NCBI GenBank assembly: GCA_964017045.1
Contig: OZ024802.1
Location: forward strand, 27,096,293-27,160,292
DNA length: 64,000 nucleotides
Source: Omphiscola glabra
Taxonomy: Eukaryota; Mollusca; Gastropoda; Lymnaeidae
Direction: 5' to 3'
In this document: piece after piece, positions 32,766 through 44,064 of the stretch
Layout: every line of letters starts with the position of its first letter
Position numbering within the stretch: position 1 is the first letter of the stretch
Notes under the pieces: generated by a model
The model's input: the letters and a program-made list of their open reading frames with translations, nothing else
Told to the model about the DNA's origin: nothing
Database searches by the model: none
Translations under genes and position numbers: made by a program

Positions 32766-33241
32766 TCCATGATTAATAATTATAATAACAGGCATCTGTG
32801 TAAATCTTTGTGCTCCAGCTCTATATATGAAATAATTTATTTATTATCATGCGCACCAATGTCATGTATAAGCACATAATACAAGGCACGGTGAATCTGA
32901 TCATTTAATTCTTAAAAAATATTTATAAGGGTACAGCTAGATATTAATTAAAATACAGCTTCTCGAAATAAACGGAGAGTTTTTTTTTTTAAAACACACT
33001 CAAATTTGTTTTGCCTTTTTCCGCCATCATCAATTTATTTTTTGCGTAACCCAAAGCGGCCCGTTACATACCTCCATGTGTATTGGGAATCGCCGATTAA
33101 ATCCAACACCTGTTTAAACGATTTTATGAGAATGAAGTAACATAGGTTTCATCTTAAGTTATGAAATTAGAGTGAAGCTACAATTTTATTTCTAGCTTGA
33201 AATTAAAAAAACAAAAATGCTGTTAGAATTAAGTATGTGAC

Positions 33242-33858
33242 TGTTGCGTACTTTTATCGGTATGGAGAAATTAATCTCTTATTTAAGTGTATGGCTCGTT
33301 CTAAAACAGTACACAACAAAAGACGAAACCAAATTTTAATGATAAATACAATAACAAAGAAAACGATACTCAAACCGGGGCTGTTTACAATTGATACGTT
33401 TTAATATGTTAATTCTAATGAATTACAAAATCGAAAGATATCTAATTAAAACTATTGACTTACAGTATACTGTTTGGCTTGTACCGGTCGGTACGATCTT
33501 ACATAAAACACAACGTGCAACAATAGTACAATGATGAAAAGAAATCTACACCCACACAGTAAACAAAGCTCTGTCTCGTAGCAAAAATCGCACACGCTCC
33601 AAGTATCTCGTGATAAATTATCTCCTTCCTAAAATCTCTCGTGTCTCCTTTTATAGTTTTTTTTTTAATTCATGTTTCGACAACCGCCTTACGCATTGTT
33701 TTCCTTTCCAGTTTTCTCCAGATTTTTCTACAATATTCGAAGGAAACGGACAATACTTTTATTAAGTTGCAAACAAGGTCGAGATAGACTGTTTTTAGCT
33801 ACACACACCCTAAATGCGGTCTCGAGTTTTTTTGTTTGTTAGAGTTCATGACGTAACA
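33242..33858. mobile_element. Probable solo LTR, copy 1
   Basis: Starts TGTTGCG and ends CGTAACA. Similar along its length to the element at 42424-43026 (shared TGGCTCGTTCTAAAACAGT, TTACAATT, GTACCGGT, CCTTTTATA and GAAACGGAC blocks). No internal retrotransposon genes. The duplication is not clear here, so the ends rest on the second copy. Confidence 0.65.
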
Positions 33859-34050
33859 CGTCGCCTACAAAACGGTGGTCACGTCTTAAAAATCCACTTC
33901 TTGATAACACTTATCATCGCATTACCTCACAAACAAGAAATCACCCGAAAATAAGTGTGTGAGTTTTAAGCTAGGTGTAAATTTATGACTATCACATATT
34001 CCGTCCATAAAGATATTTCCCCCAACGTTGCATGTACTGAAATCAGATGG

Positions 34051-35142
34051 TCATATCCAAGGTTCAAAAAAGTACATTCTGACGCTCATAAATTCGCTGG
34101 CGTAAGCTTTCAAGTCCAGTCCGCTGAACATCATGTTCTTTGATGTCATGTTCACTGTTTCTGGTTTGATTGGAGCACCCAGTGGGTTGCAGACTGGGTC
34201 AGGGTCACACGTTGAGAACCACCAACCAGCTCCTGAGTTTTCAGCGCAGTTGCTCATCTGCTCAGCATCGTTGTCTCTGTCGTAGGCTGAGAATGGCGTG
34301 GGTTTTCCGCTTTTTGTGATACAATTTGAAATTTTCGTGCTGTTTGCGAGCGGTCCAAGGTCTGAATATTTCACGACCGTGTAGTTGAAAGCATAATCAC
34401 TGATTGCATCTCCAATAGCTACCCCCCTGAATATGAACTGGAAATAACTGCCTTCGTTGAACACGATATAAAAACAGATGTTTTTAAGTCTTCCGAGTGT
34501 ATTGAGAACGTACATCTTCTCTAATCCGATCCAGAATTCCCCGGTGTTGTAATAAAACCCAGTGACGTAATCGGTGAAAGAACGGTTGAAGCTTAGCAAA
34601 CCTGCTGCGGGGTGAAAGAAGACATCCGTCCGTACTTCGCCAGCATTGTTGGCACAGTATGTTAAAAATGGCAGTAGACCTGGTGGCTGGATGATGAATG
34701 GTCTTCTGGTGCCCGCCGGGTAGCCCATTTGATAAAGTTCTTTGCAGCTCCCTGCGAATCTTTCACAGCGGAGACCGACTAGTCCCCCCGAGCACTGACA
34801 GGTCTGAGATTGAGGTTTCCAGGATCCGGCATGCAGGCAGTCATCCAGGGTCGCTAACCTCTGAAAATAGGTCACCTCATCTGACGGATCAGCTGGTAGC
34901 TGACAGTGAAAGTGGATGTAACATTTGAGATCGTCGTCCACGCAAAAACCATCACACTTATCCTCGAGAAGACACTCTCTGGCACAATCCAGGATATCAT
35001 GGGGCACAACTCCAACATACCTTAAACAGCCCATATCCAGTCTCTGCTTCTTGTTGGATAAACTCCCTTTGATAAACATAGAACCTAGCGCAAAATGAGA
35101 GAGCAACACGGAACACGTTATGAAGTTTAAGACTGTGAACAT
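34051..35142 (-). CDS. Secreted PAN-EGF-fibrinogen domain protein copy C, intact
   Basis: Single-exon frame of 363 residues. Residues 1-20 form a signal peptide (LNFITCSVLLSHFALG). About 39-95 is a PAN/apple-like domain (MGCLRYVGVVPHDILDCARE, Cys at 39, 53, 57, 63, 67, 74, 80). 101-127 is EGF-like with only four of six Cys (CQCSGGLVGLRC). About 133-363 is a fibrinogen-related domain: SCKELYQMGYPAG, FNRSFTDYVTGF, GEFWIGLEKMYVLNTL, the calcium-site region FSAYDRDNDAEQMSNCAENS and GWWFSTCDPDP. By family, a soluble pattern-recognition or lectin-like protein of molluscan immunity or mucus is plausible; this is inference. Molluscan FREPs carry Ig domains instead, so this layout is distinct. It is the only undamaged member of the five-copy array. 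Confidence 0.88.
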   Translation of the reverse strand: MFTVLNFITCSVLLSHFALGSMFIKGSLSNKKQRLDMGCLRYVGVVPHDILDCARECLLEDKCDGFCVDDDLKCYIHFHCQLPADPSDEVTYFQRLATLDDCLHAGSWKPQSQTCQCSGGLVGLRCERFAGSCKELYQMGYPAGTRRPFIIQPPGLLPFLTYCANNAGEVRTDVFFHPAAGLLSFNRSFTDYVTGFYYNTGEFWIGLEKMYVLNTLGRLKNICFYIVFNEGSYFQFIFRGVAIGDAISDYAFNYTVVKYSDLGPLANSTKISNCITKSGKPTPFSAYDRDNDAEQMSNCAENSGAGWWFSTCDPDPVCNPLGAPIKPETVNMTSKNMMFSGLDLKAYASEFMSVRMYFFEPWI

Positions 35143-35533
35143 TTTGAAAACTGTACAGAAATATAAAGGTTCTTCTCACTGTGCGTTAAATTGTATATCC
35201 TAGATGGTATCTTGAAAACAGGTTAGTGCGAGATCCTGATATTCTTCCTAAAAATTGGGACTCTTCGTACATATTGGGTATTGACTGTTTTAACACACTG
35301 AATATAATATTTAATCTTTTTATCAGTCCTTTTTTTAAAAAAATTCCGAAAATATGTAATTTCCCATCTATATATTTTATAAGTGTATATGAATTATAAA
35401 TAACACATGCATAGGGAACTGTTGTGCTCACTTATAGTGTAAAGGTAAAAAATGATAATCATTAAAGATTTGTTCCCCCTTAGTTAACTCTTTGGTCCAC
35501 TTTTAGCAAGTTGATACGTCAACCAACCTTACA

Positions 35534-35541
35534 TGACGTCA
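35534..35541 (-). promoter_or_regulatory. CRE-type site upstream of copy C
   Basis: TGACGTCA, 392 bp upstream of the intact gene's start codon, at the same relative place as in copies A, B and D. Confidence 0.5.
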
Positions 35542-35559
35542 TGCGCATTCAGTCAGCCT

Positions 35560-36385
35560 AGTCGACGAATAGAAAAGTTGGGGGGGGGGGGTAGGGGAGA
35601 GAGATCGATGATTAAAATAAAAGGTTACAATTGATAGAGGCAAACCATTTCATTCAATAGGTGATTGTGTACTCTCTAGCCAATCCATAACCATGTTGTC
35701 TTCCTTGTCTAATGTGTAGATTTAAGCTGTATGGTGCCTGCTTCTTCTTCTTATTAACTTAAACTTTTATTTGTTAATAGTTTTCATCAATCTCTCACTG
35801 TGACGTCATTTTGACATAAATTTGACGGTAAAATGTGTTTTTGTGTCTTGAGTATGTTTGTATGTGTGTTTGTGTGTAGGCGTATGTGTGTCTGTGCGTG
35901 ATGTGGTTCATGGGCGCCTCCAAACCGATGGGTTTACGGCCGCAAATAGGGGAATAAATAAATATATAAACAAAATTAACCTTATTAACACAATGTACAC
36001 AGTTCAACAACACTTCATAAATAATTCATAATGTATGCCCCCCCCCCTCTCTCCTTACTGTCCTGTTAGGACATTGTCATTCATTGTCATTATTTGGACT
36101 ATAAGAATTTTTTTACAGCCATATAGGAGCAAGAAGAGAATTTCTTTAAAAATAGATGGATATATATATATACAGTTTATTTATAATATATATGACTTTA
36201 ATTCTAAAGATTCAGAAAGGTGTAAAACTTTAAAAGCAAAAAATTATATGTCAAAAAAGGTTTTTACTTTGGCTTGCACCGATGTCATACACACAATAAG
36301 ATGATATATCAGGCATGCTGAGCATGATTATTTAATCCGACAATAGGTTAAACAATGTCCGCAGATGACGTCAAAATATCACAGT
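35560..36385. other. Upstream block of copy C and 3' flank of copy D
   Basis: Contains the conserved block TCTAGCCAATCCATAACC, a short GT-rich stretch (35840-35910), a C run (36040-36048) and the D 3' flank with TCAGGCATGCTGAGCATG. No gene. Confidence 0.55.
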
Positions 36386-37455
36386 TTATTTCCATGGTTC
36401 AAAAAAGTACATTCTGACGCTCACAAACTGGCTTGCGTACGCCTTCAAGTCCAGCCCGCTGAACATCATGTGCTTTGATGTCACGTTCACTGTTCCTTGC
36501 CTAATTGGAGTTCCTAGAGGATTGCAGACTGGGTCAGGGTCACACATTGAGAACCACCAACTAGCTCCTGAGTTTTCAGCGCAGTTGTCCATCTGCTCAG
36601 CATCGTTGTCTCTGTCGTAGGCTGAGAATGGCGTGGGTTTTCCGCTTTCGGGGAGACAATTTGATATAGTCGCATTGTTTGCGAGTGGTCCAGATTCCTT
36701 ATATTTCACGTTCGTATAGTTAAAAGCATAATCACTGCTGGCATCTCCAATAGTCACTCCCCTGAATATGAACTGGAAACCACTGCTTTCCGAGAACTTA
36801 ATATACAAAGAGATGTCAGTAAGCCCTGTGAGTGTATTGAGAACGTACATCTTCTCTAATCCGATCCAGTAGTCGTTGGTGTTGTAGTAAAACCCATTGA
36901 CGTAATCGGTGAAAGAACGGTTGAAGCTTAGAAGACATCCGTCCTAAATTCACCCTCATAGTTGGCACAGTATGTTAAAGATGGAACTAGACCGGGTGGC
37001 TGGGTGATGAAAGGTCTTCTGGTGCCCGCCGGGTAGCCCATTTGGAAAAGTTCTTTGCAGCTCTCTGCGAATCTTTCACAGCGGAGACCGACTAGTCCCC
37101 CGGAGCATTCGCAGGTCTGAGATTGGGGTTGCCAGGATCCGGCATTCAGGCAGTCATCCAGGGTCGCTAACCTCTGAAAGTAGGTCACCTCATCTGACTG
37201 ATCAGCTGGTAGCTGACAGTGAAAGTTGACGTAGCATTTGAGATCGTCGTCCACGCAAAAACCATCACACTTATCCTCTAGAAGACACTCTCTGGCACAG
37301 TCCAAGATATCATGAGGAACAACTCCAACATACTTCAAACAGCCCATGTCCAGTCTCTGCTTCCTGTTGGATAAAATCCCTTTGATAAACATAAAACCTA
37401 GTGAACAATGAAAGAGCAACATGGAACACGTCAAAAAGTTTAACACAGTCATCAT
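36386..37455 (-). pseudogene. PAN-EGF-fibrinogen domain protein copy D, 22-bp deletion
   Basis: Starts MMTVLNFLTCSMLLFHCSLG. The first frame 36928-37455 covers the signal peptide, PAN, EGF and first part of the fibrinogen domain (GLVPSLTYCANYEGEFRTDVF). Relative to copy C, 22 bp are missing near 36930 (between CTTAG and AAGACATCC), shifting the frame. The remainder (36386-36850, MYVLNTLTGLTDISLYIKF to FFEPWK) is intact. A single lesion, so recent or assembly-dependent. Confidence 0.87.
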
Positions 37456-37841
37456 TTTGAAAACTGTACAGAGATAGAATCCTTCTTCTCACAATCCGTT
37501 AAATTGTAGATCCTGTATGTCTTCTTGAAAAAAAGGTTAGATCGAGATTCCGATACTCATCGTCATATGGTGGCTTTTCAACAAATACTGGGTATTGACT
37601 GTTTTAACACACTGAATATAATATTTTATTTTTTTAACTTTTTTTTTCTTCAAGTTTCTAAAACATGTAATGAGTCCCAATTTTTCCGTCTATATATTTC
37701 ATATGTTTATATGGCACATGCGTAGATAATTGTTGTGCTCACTCATAGTGCACATGTAAAAATGAGAGTCTATGAAGATTGTTCCACTTAGTTACAGCCT
37801 ATGTCCAATTTTAACAAGTTGATTCGTGAACCAACATTAAG

Positions 37842-37849
37842 TGACGTAA
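37842..37849 (-). promoter_or_regulatory. CRE-like site (one mismatch) upstream of copy D
   Basis: TGACGTAA, 387 bp upstream of the D start codon, aligned with the perfect sites of A, B and C. Confidence 0.4.
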
Positions 37850-38348
37850 CTCACATTTAAGCCTAGACGACGAATGGAAAAGTTTGGGGGAACGATGAAT
37901 AAACTAAAATTCAATGGATACAATGGATAAAGGAAAACAATTCCTTTCAGTAGGTTATTGTTTACTCTCTAGCCAATCCATAACCCTGTTGCCATCATTG
38001 GCTTATTTGTAGACTTAAAATGTGTGGTGCTTGCTCCCTTCGTATTTTTACTACTTGAAACTTCGATTTCTATATTTTCAGCAATATCTCTTTTTGAGGC
38101 CATGTTTGCGAAAATTCCTTAAGTAATTTGTTTATTTGTGTGTGTGTGTGTGATGTGTGAGTGTTTGTTTGTGTGATGTGTTTGTGTTTATTTGTGTGAT
38201 GTGTGTGTGTGATTTGCTTCACAGACTCCTCTTATGGGTTTAGGACCAAAATGGGGTATACATAAAATCTATCAACAAAACATTCTTTATTAACACAATG
38301 GAGTTTACCAATTCATTCTTTATATATATATATATCCGAATATATCCG

Positions 38349-38430
38349 CAATCAGGGTCGGTCCTACGGTTTTTGGCGCCCTGGGCAAGTTAAATTTGGC
38401 GCCCCTTTTAAGAATAATCATACAATTTTG
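38349..38430 (-). mobile_element. Partial MITE (CAGGGTCGGTCCTACGG end)
   Basis: One transposon-like end followed by GGCGCCCTGGGCAAG. The other end is not found. Confidence 0.35.
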
Positions 38431-38454
38431 GGTTACGGGCTCATTATGAAAATT

Positions 38455-39060
38455 TGTTTTCACAAACATGCCCAGCCCCTGACCCCCCACAGATCCAATA
38501 AATTGCCCTAAAAGACACGAACGGCTTATAATCTTTTGCATGCGCACAGAACAAATACAACACATACAGCAACACATACAAACAGGGCCGGATTTACAAT
38601 TATAGGGGCCCCAGGCCAAAAAAATTTGAGGCTCCATTTTGAAAAATAAAAAATATTGCTAAGTTTTTTTAATAAAAAAAATATTTTTTTATATACTACT
38701 CCCAATTTTGGAGCCCTTTATTTCACGGGGTCCCTAGGCCACGGCCTACTCGGCCTGTCTGTAAATCCGGCCCTGCATATAAATTAACTCCCACATTGAC
38801 CACATAAACCCAGAGAAAACCACAACGTGCACCCTCTGCAAACATCCAAATGAGAGAGAAACACATCACCCTATCCACCGCTCACAACTTCGGGACTTAC
38901 GCCTAAGCTATGTATCAAAGAATACCAAACTACATCAACACTATGCACAAATTACAGCTACAGCGATTGTATAATTTCTTGACCATTGCTGCAGGCCTCG
39001 GGGCTCATTCCCAAATGGTCATTGGATCGGACTGATGAAGAGGACCTGAATTAGCGTCAC
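38455..39060 (+). mobile_element. I-type LINE 3' remnant, copy 4, interrupted by a MITE
   Basis: Shares AAAGACACGAACGG, ACGTGCACCCTCTGCAAACA and GCAGGCCTCGGGGC blocks with the other remnants. The MITE at 38583-38775 sits inside it. Confidence 0.6.
38583..38775. mobile_element. hAT MITE with CAGGGCCGGATTTACA ends
   Basis: Perfect 16-bp inverted ends CAGGGCCGGATTTACA and TGTAAATCCGGCCCTG. Flanks CATACAAA (38575-38582) and CATATAAA (38776-38783) match at 7 of 8. Non-coding interior. Confidence 0.9.
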
Positions 39061-39510
39061 CAGAGATGCGGTGCCAGTTATTGCAGGGCTCCATTATAAA
39101 ATTTTCCAGAGAGAAAAATAAGATGCTGCCAGTAAGGCACAATCAAATAAAAGAAATAATATTATGGTGATTAGACTTTAATTTCTCAGTATTTCAAAGG
39201 GGGGGGGGGGGGGAGTATTTATTTATTCATGGTTTGTTTGTTTCACTTTAGATGACATGCGTTAACTCTTTTATTGCCAGCATACAAACATCACTATATA
39301 TAACACACATATGATACGCACTTTATATTATTACATCTAAAGATGCAGAAAAGTGTACACATTTTCGAGCAAAAAATTATATGTCAAAATATGTATTCAC
39401 TTCTTCGTGAACCGATGTCATAAACACGAAGAGATGTTTTATCAGTCATGCTGAGTCTGAAAATAGTTTAAATTTAAATGATATCGCAAATGACGCCAAA
39501 ATATGATAAT

Positions 39511-41530
39511 TCATTTCCAAGGTTTAAAAAAGTACATTCTGACGTATTGGAATTGGCTTGCGTAAGCTTTCAAGTCCAACCCACTGAACATCATGTGCTC
39601 TCGTGTCACGTTCACTGTTCCAGGCTTAATTAGAGCCCCAAGAGGACTGCAGACTGGGTCAGGGTCACATGCTAAGAACCACCAGCCAGCTCCTGAGTTT
39701 TCAGCGCAGTTTTCCATCTGCTCGGCGTCGTTGTCTCTGTCGATTGCCGAGAGTGGTGTGGGTTTTCCGCTTTCGGAGAGACAATTTGAAACGGTCGCAT
39801 TGTCACCAATTATTCAGAATTCTCTATACTTTAAGTTCGAAAAGCTAAAACTGTAATCGCCATTCGTATCCCCAATAACCACACCTTGGAAGATGAACTG
39901 CAAATATCCGATTCCATTGAACATAATATAAAACAGATGACAAAACGGAAGCACTTCTTATTCATGATCACAAATCATCCTCTAACTCAGCTCTCCCCAC
40001 CTCATTTCAAGTAGGTAACTCAGACATACAGTTTACATACTCAACTAGGGATCTTGGTTATATTCTGTCTAACAACATGTCTCTAGATAAACATATATCT
40101 CACATTTGTTGCTCTGCATACACTGCTATCCGTCAGATCAGCTCCATCCGCCACTACCTCACAGTTAGTGCAACAAAAACCTTAGTCTGTGCTCTTGTTC
40201 TCTCTCGTCTTGACTACTGCAACTCTCTTCTGTCAGGCTCACCAAAACACTTCTTAGAAAGATTACAAAGGGTTCAAAACTCAGCTGCTAGGCTAGTTTA
40301 GTTTTAAAGGCAAAAAAACGTGATCACGTCACACCACTACTTCATTCACTTCATTGGCTCCCTGTACAAGCACGGATTGATTATAAACTCTCTGTTCTGT
40401 GCCACAACCTTTTCTCGAATTCCTGCCCTTCATATCTAACCGAAATTCTCTCTGTCTATTCACCCCTTCGACAGCTTCGCTCCTCCGCAGACGATCGTAT
40501 TCTTTCTGTCCCTAAGACTCGCACAAAAACATACGGTGAAAGATCTTTCTCTTACTGTGCCCCCAAACAATGGAATTCTCTTCCACTACACATCAGAAAT
40601 ATATCAACCATCACAGCCTTCAAAACTGCACTCAAAACACACCTCTTTAAACTTTACTATCCTGACTGATTCCCCCTCTGAAACTTAAACGATGCTGCTG
40701 AGTGCCGTCCATGGCTTCACATGTAAATTGTTAGGGAATGGTTGGTTTTTAATTTATATTTTTTAAGTTCATTTTAATTTGCATGTACAGCGTGGTGAGC
40801 TCAGCCCTAGGCTGGGGTACCACGCTATAGAAAACTACCCATAATAATAATAATAATAATAATAATGTTTGTAAGCCTTCCGAATGTATTGAGAACGTAC
40901 ATCTTCTTCTTATCCGATCCAGTATTCGCTGGTGTTGTAGTAAAACCCGGTGACGTAATCGGGGAAAGAACGGTTGAGGTTTAGCAAACCTTCTGCGGGG
41001 CGAAAGAGTACATCGGTCCTTGATTCTTTCGACATGAAAGCGCACTGCGTTAAAAACGGATTTAGACCTGTCGGCTTGATGAAGTAAGGTATTCTGGGGC
41101 CCACTGGGTAGCCCATTTGATAAAGTTCTTTGCAGCTCTCTGCGAATCTTTCCCAGCGGAGACCGACTAAACCCCCCGAGCACTGGCAGGTCTCAGATTG
41201 AGGTTGCCAGGATCCGGCATCCAGGTAGTCTTCTTGTGTCGCTAACCTCTGAAAGTAGGTCACCTCATCTGACGGATCAGCCGGTACCTTACAGTGAAAG
41301 TGGACGTAGCATTTGAGATCGTCGTCCACCCAAAAACCTTCACACTTATCCTCGAGAAGACACCCTCTGGCACAATCCAGGATATCATGGGGCACAGCTC
41401 CAACATACTTCAAACAGCCCATATCCAGTCTCTGCTTCTTGTTGGATAATCTCCCCTTGATAAACACGGAACCCAGTGAAAACTGAACGAGCAACACAGA
41501 ACACGTGATCAAGTCTAACAGACTCAACAA
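39511..41530 (-). pseudogene. PAN-EGF-fibrinogen domain protein copy E, interrupted by a LINE
   Basis: 5' part 40910-41530 (MLSLLDLITCSVLLVQFSLG through PAN, EGF and FYYNTSEYWIG) ends at a TAA where the sequence GGATAAGAAGAAG replaces GGATTAGAGAAG. The 3' part 39511-39931 encodes the end of the fibrinogen domain (MENCAENSGAGWWFLACDPD). The two are split by the LINE at 39932-40858. An EGF cysteine is also changed to Trp (GLRWERF). Clearly dead. Confidence 0.9.
39932..40858 (+). mobile_element. 5'-truncated CR1/L2-group LINE with (ATA)n tail inside copy E
   Basis: Reads RDLGYILSNNMSLDKHISHI, ALVLSRLDYCNSLLSGSPKH and LERLQRVQNSAARLV, then after a frame change the reverse transcriptase C-terminus (ERSFSYCAPKQWNSLPLHI, FKTALKTHLFKLYYPD). 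The tail is an ATA run. Gene sequence resumes directly (CAGATG / ATGTTTGTAAGCC), so the insertion point is exact. Confidence 0.9.
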
Positions 41531-42315
41531 TCTGTCTTAAACTTCTTCGCTTTTTTTCTTTTACTAGATCTTAGCTTCTATCTCCTAACACCATCGGTTA
41601 GTGGAAGGAACTTTATTTATTTTTCTTATTTATATAGTAAGACGTTTCTTAAATGAACGACGCGGTCGTCACTTCCAGATAATCAATCACTTATTATTTT
41701 ATTATTTTAGCCTTAGCACTTTTGAAAAACCTCGAAAAATTATTTTATTTCATTGTACTTTGCCTCAACGGCACACCGATGGGGTGGATCCGAGTGGTTG
41801 AAAAAAGTAATTCCTAAGTTGTCAACACAAGTGTACGATTTAAGAATGATAATCACGTAACATTTTGTTCAACACAATAACTGTAACAGCTGCCTGGCGT
41901 GATTTTTACCGTGATGATAACGCGCCATCTGTTATTCAACGTGACATCCACATCGACAGGTTCAGAGCCTTTTTTTTATCCCCAACTTTATTTCATTCAT
42001 CGATCTCTACTGTAGTGGTGCCACGTTTTTTCCTAATAATAGAATTTTCGTCCAACTGCAGAATTTTTTTAATTATTTTTTTTTTTAATTTATATTTGTG
42101 AAAGTAGTTTGCAAAAATTTTCACCCCCCCCCCCTCCCCATCCACCAGATAAAAACTTTTCTACACAACAGTTAATTCTTTTTCTAAAAATACAGACATC
42201 GAGGGTCAAGGTAACGCTGTATTTACTTTCACAACATTTTACTCTACTATCAAATGCTTTGTTAGTTTCCAATCCATATCCTAATACTAATAGTCTTCAT
42301 TTTGAAGGCTCATTA
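41531..42315. other. Spacer, no gene recognised
   Basis: AT-rich, with T runs and a C run (42124-42137). Short open frames show no domain. Confidence 0.5.
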
Positions 42316-42323
42316 GTTTAATG

Positions 42324-43125
42324 CAGTGGTTCTCAACCTTATTAATGCCACGACCCTTTAATACAGTTCCTCGTGTTGTGGCGATCTCCAAACACAAAAT
42401 TATTTTCTTTGCTACTTCATAACTATTACGGACCGTTATAGATGGAGAATTTAATCTCTGTTGTTTTGTCTAGGGCTCGTTCTAAAAACAGTCCATAATA
42501 AAGGACGATACCAAAGGTTAAAAATAATAACAAATAAAACGACAATTAAGGCCAGAGCTAATTACAATTAATAACTTGTTTAATTTGTGAACTTCAATTA
42601 AATAATAACAGCAAGAGAAAATATGATTAAAATTATAAACTTACAGATTTGCTGGTACCGGTACTGTATATAAAAATACAATGAGCACAAAATTATACGA
42701 GGAAATAAAAATCTCTACACACAACAAAGTATAATGACACATAGCATGCCTCTTAATCAAGGAAAGGAAAATCTCTACCGTCATTTATTCTTATCCCTTT
42801 TATACTCAGTTTCAGATTATCATTCTGGAAAAAGGAATACGCATTCTTACTGCTTCTCGCATTCTCTAGATCGTTCGATCCTGTTCCACAGAAACGGACG
42901 ATAGTAAACAAAAGTATCAACAAAGGGATATTTTTTTCTAGCCGCCCCAACACAGGACCGACTTGAAAGAGGTCATGCACGTGGAAGGCGGGCAAAGCGT
43001 CTCAAAATACGTCATCCCTTATAACAATAACTGTGGAGCATATGTGTTTTCCTGTGAAAAGGTCTTTCGACCCCCCCCCCCTTTTTTTTTCCAAGGGGTC
43101 GCAACCCACAGGTTGAGAAACGCTG
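42324..43125 (+). mobile_element. SPIN-like hAT MITE, copy 2, split by a solo LTR
   Basis: Left end CAGTGGTTCTCAACC, right end GGTTGAGAAACGCTG. Perfect 8-bp duplication GTTTAATG (42316-42323 and 43126-43133). Removing the LTR and its 5-bp duplication leaves 194 bp, like the other copies. Confidence 0.92.
42424..43026. mobile_element. Solo LTR, copy 2, nested in a SPIN-like MITE
   Basis: Begins TATTACGG and ends TTATAACA (decayed TG..CA form). The perfect 5-bp duplication ATAAC (42419-42423 and 43027-43031) is typical of LTR retrotransposons. Similar to 33242-33858. Confidence 0.8.
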
Positions 43126-43133
43126 GTTTAATG

Positions 43134-43851
43134 AGACGATGCGATGCTTTTATACGTTTTTAATGGGTTTTTTTTTAAATGTTCTTTAAATTTCTATATT
43201 TTCTTAATCTTAATTGGTTCTTTTTTTAAAACTTGGACTTCATTTCATGCAAACCCAGAGTCTATCACCCAGTCTAATTTGTGTTTGTACTAAACCATAC
43301 CCCACCCTCTCCAAATTTCCGAGTATGTGCAGAGTGATGTAAAACTAAATTTCAAGTACGGTACGCAACAAAATGCATCTAAGGATTTTTAAATTTATCG
43401 AACATTTTCTGATTTGTATTTTTCTTGTTAAATTTTTTTTATCCCATCATGACGTTTATTAATGAAAATGAAAAAAAATAAATATTTACAATGTAATCAA
43501 GCAACATTTCCATTTATTTGGATCAATTATTAAAGAATCGAACCTTAAGTTATCTTCTCTTGGAGCTACTATCAGAACAAAAATTTGGTTACTCCTAATA
43601 GCAAATATAGCAATAAAAATCTTCTAGAAATGTGTCTCTCTTTTCAAACTTAATAAAACGTAAAATATTTATTTTTGATGAAGTTAAAATAAATGGAAAT
43701 TGGTTTTCATTAAATTGCACATGTTTATTTTCATTGCATATCTGATTTACGTAAGACATTTTTAAGTGTTAAATTTCAAACGCAAAAAACACAGCCATCC
43801 CATGTTTTTTACAACTTGCGTCTATAAATAATGTAAATAATTTCAATATTG
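43134..43851. other. AT-rich spacer
   Basis: No gene or clear repeat seen. Confidence 0.5.
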
Positions 43852-43859
43852 ATTTAAAG

Positions 43860-44056
43860 CAATGGCTCTCAACCTTTCTAATGCCGTGACCCTTTAATAC
43901 AGTTCCTCGTGTTGTGGCAACCCACAGCCACAAAACTAATTTCGTTGCTACTTCACAACTGTAGAGCAAAAGTGTTTTCCGATGGTCTTAGGCGACCGCT
44001 GGGAAAGGGTCATTCGACCCCCAAAGTGGTCGCGACCCACAGGTTGAGAACCGCTG
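43860..44056 (+). mobile_element. SPIN-like hAT MITE, copy 3
   Basis: CAATGGCTCTCAACC to GGTTGAGAACCGCTG, with internal GTGTTTTCCGATGGTCTTAG. Perfect 8-bp duplication ATTTAAAG (43852-43859 and 44057-44064). 197 bp. Confidence 0.93.
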
Positions 44057-44064
44057 ATTTAAAG

